NCBI RefSeq assembly: GCF_036417845.1
Contig: NC_089980.1
Span: 48,420,501-48,484,500 of the forward strand
From: Apteryx mantelli
Taxonomy: Eukaryota > Chordata > Aves > Apterygiformes > Apterygidae
Reading direction: 5' to 3'
DNA: 64,000 nucleotides
Shown here: positions 61,771 through 64,000 of the stretch, piece by piece
Layout of the letters: every line of letters starts with the position of its first letter
Numbering within the stretch: position 1 is the first letter of the stretch
Program-made: the position numbers and the translations under genes
Notes under the pieces: generated by a model
The model's database searches: none
What the model saw: the letters and a program-made list of their open reading frames with translations, nothing else
What the model was told of the DNA's origin: nothing

Positions 61771-64000
61771 AGTCTTTTCTGTCCTCCAGAAGAAGGGAAA
61801 GAACAGTACATGCGGACCAGGTCACAGAAGTTTTTTTTTTTTTGGTTCCATCTTTGCTACCTGGAGCAGGGCCATAGCTAAAGCAGTATTCATGCTCCCT
61901 CTGAAACACCTCTGTCACTCTTATTTGCCTGTCCTTGATAAATACACTAAGGTTTGTTGGGTGCTCAGTCCCAGCCGGCTCTGGAGAGAGCGGTTCAAAT
62001 AACAGCCCCTACTTCTGGTCAGAGACCTGAAGTCCTGGCTGCAAGGCTGCCACCAAGGTGCAGGCAGGTCCCTCTGACCTTGCCTATGTGGGGTCTGGGC
62101 CAGGCATGGAAGTTATAACACTTTATATCCTGAGAGATTAAAGTCTTATTGAAAGATACATTCTGAGCACTGAACTGCATAGGCTACTGAGCTTTGGCAA
62201 GACTGATGAGGATGTAAAGACCTGGATTTGCATTACTGGACTCCTGCTGTCCATATTAGAAAAGCAGAGTTATAAAGGGCTATACTAAAAGTTTAAATAA
62301 TATGCAGGAGTCTTAGTAAGTGTTTTTGCTTTAAAATAATACTGCTTCTGCCAAACAAAGAAATTACTTGCTTTAACCATGGGATGCCTTTAGTATTCCC
62401 TTACTAATGGCTAAATGCTGCTCTCTTAAGTAGGAAATAAAAAGCAAGAAAGAGATGTTAAGGTTCATTTCATATGTGCAGCAGGAAATTTTGTTGTAGA
62501 TTTTGCTCTTTCAAGGTCCACAAATCTGTTTTTTTTGGCATTTCTTACCTAAGACTGTAAGAGAGGCAACCTCTATGGAGAGAGGTAGTATTTTTTTATT
62601 AAGCCACCAAATATAGTTGAACAAAAGGACAAACTTTAACAAGGCCCCTTGTGTACTCAAAAGCTTGTAATAGTATGCCACTTCCCAGTTTTGGGGAGGT
62701 CAGATAAGAATAAAAGTCTATGAAATAACCTTCTGATATTACAACTATAAATATATGCCCATCCCAGGTGCTCCATCTATTGAATTTCCTCTAGTTTAAG
62801 TTGTATTCTTGGTACCTCCTTCAAAATTAAAGTCATTTTGCTTAAGAATAATTATGATGAAAAAATACTTTCAATCTATAAATAAAGTGATCATTCTTAA
62901 GTCACATACCTTTAAGTGACCTTCTCTCCCTCTAGATGTTGATTTAAATGTGGCAGGCAAAGTGATCAGTAGGGTCATCCTTACTGATTTTGGTCAAATA
63001 ATTAAAATTCCTGAAAATCATGTGCATCCACACTTGTTTGAACAAAGGAACTATGTTAGTCTTTGCTGCCTACTTAGCTGACATTGTAATTATTTTGGAA
63101 CATCTCATAGATACAACGATAGCAATGAAACTGAAATGATCTCTTTTAAAATATCTATTCTAATACTAAAACTGGGTTAAAATATTCTGTATGGGAAGGT
63201 GGGAAAAGTCAACTAACAGGAAGAAAAATGTATACATTTTTCTATAGATCCAAATTCAGTGATCAGTCTAAGAACAGCTAAATTTTCTCTTGTGCTGCAC
63301 TTTCAAAACCCTATTCCCTACAGTTTTGATACCTAAGGACCAGCAGAAAGCTCTACCAGTCCCATAAATGTACACTGAAATGTGACCAGCAATAGCAATC
63401 AAAAAAAGATCACAGTTGAAGGAAGTTGCTTTTGACCTCTTCCTTCCTAATTCACCTTTATGAACATGTAATAGAGTAGCAACAGTCACAGTCAACATTT
63501 GCCATATATGACACTGTTTTGTTTACAACTTTGCTAGTTTTCAACAGCTTATTCCAACACTTTCCGCTAGGATACTGCCTCACAGAAATGTCGTTAGAAA
63601 ATGTCACTGTATCAAGGTGTCTGCAAGGAATTGTGCTGTCTGCTAGAGAAAATTTGTTTGTGTATCTGAGATGTTACAGAGCAGATCACTTCCTATGCAG
63701 GACTGTGCAGGAGCAGGTCCTGGGACAGAGAGAACGTGTGGTGCTTTCTCATACTGGTAAAGATGGGTTGGGCTGCTTTGCTAGAAAGCCAAATCCCCTT
63801 AAGCTAGGCCTTCATGTCATTGTTTGGAATGGGGCAGAAAGACTAAAGAGAGCTCTGACCAAGCTAGCTAGACTACTCAAAGCTGTCTGGCCACATTAGT
63901 GTGGTCTCCTGGTAGATCTACACATGCAAATACCTCTGGAAAGTTATCCTAAGTAGACCTTCCAGTGACTGCCTGTCACACGTCTGGGGCAGGACAATGT
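61771..64000 (+). other. SRD5A2: SRD5A2 intron 1, distal part within the window
   Basis: There is no recognised exon. A T13 run lies at about 61,829-61,842. The final 126-codon plus frame (63519-63899) has no domain I recognise and no convincing acceptor before it. Confidence 0.55.

Noticed and set aside
63519-63899. 126-codon plus frame near the window end as a gene or exon
   Set aside because: It has no recognisable domain, no polypyrimidine/AG acceptor before it that fits the SRD5A2 frame, and no similarity to the SRD5A2 protein.
54663-64000. SRD5A2 exon 2 within the window
   Set aside because: No frame resembling the conserved sequence after the exon 1 HYF-R motif was seen next to a plausible acceptor. 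The first intron is long in other vertebrates, so exon 2 is probably downstream.
1-64000. tRNA, rRNA, snoRNA, microRNA hairpin, CRISPR arrays or bacterial-type operons
   Set aside because: I could not recognise any such RNA gene by eye. The sequence is vertebrate, with introns and CR1 LINEs, so prokaryotic features are not expected. Small RNA genes would need a covariance-model search.

Overview
The window looks like a stretch of bird macrochromosome. There are no densely packed ORFs. Two multi-exon vertebrate genes with canonical GT/AG splice sites are recognisable, and a CR1 LINE ends in the avian-style CR1 3' terminus, with a repeated ATTCTGTGA-like octamer at about 24371-24386. The species cannot be fixed from the sequence alone. 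The gene order MEMO1 then SRD5A2 on one strand matches what I know of the amniote locus (human 2p23).

Layout: (1) 1-3487: the last two coding exons of MEMO1 (1374-1478 and 2819-2950, + strand), the intron between them and a probable 3'UTR with AATAAA signals at 3397 and 3463. (2) 3488-53790: about 50 kb between the genes, mostly without recognisable genes. It holds CR1 LINE fragments (minus strand at about 13.5, 14.7-16.2, 25.1-27.4 and 45.1-45.6 kb; plus strand at 22.6-24.4 kb), MIR-like SINE pieces (best at 43.35-43.51 kb), a decayed PIF/Harbinger DNA transposon at 38.6-39.6 kb with two converging ORF remnants, several microsatellites, and an orphan CpG-rich patch at 9.48-9.78 kb followed by a very good splice donor. 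(3) 53790-54960: the CpG island, promoter and first coding exon of SRD5A2 (54379-54662, + strand). (4) 54663-64000: the beginning of SRD5A2 intron 1, with a CR1 fragment interrupted by about 0.3 kb of unrelated sequence (57.26-58.48 kb) and an unidentified coding-like minus-strand remnant (61.1-61.8 kb). No SRD5A2 exon 2 was found, so it probably lies beyond the window.

The two genes have no known joint pathway. MEMO1 is a cytosolic redox/iron-binding and cell-motility effector. SRD5A2 is an ER-membrane NADPH-dependent steroid 5-alpha-reductase. Their adjacency is best read as conserved synteny. Nearly all other ORFs above 60 codons look like chance openings or transposon remnants. I did not find convincing evidence for an undescribed biological system. 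The observations most worth checking are the Harbinger remnant, the orphan CpG patch with its donor site, the 61 kb coding-like remnant and the cysteine cluster in SRD5A2 exon 1.
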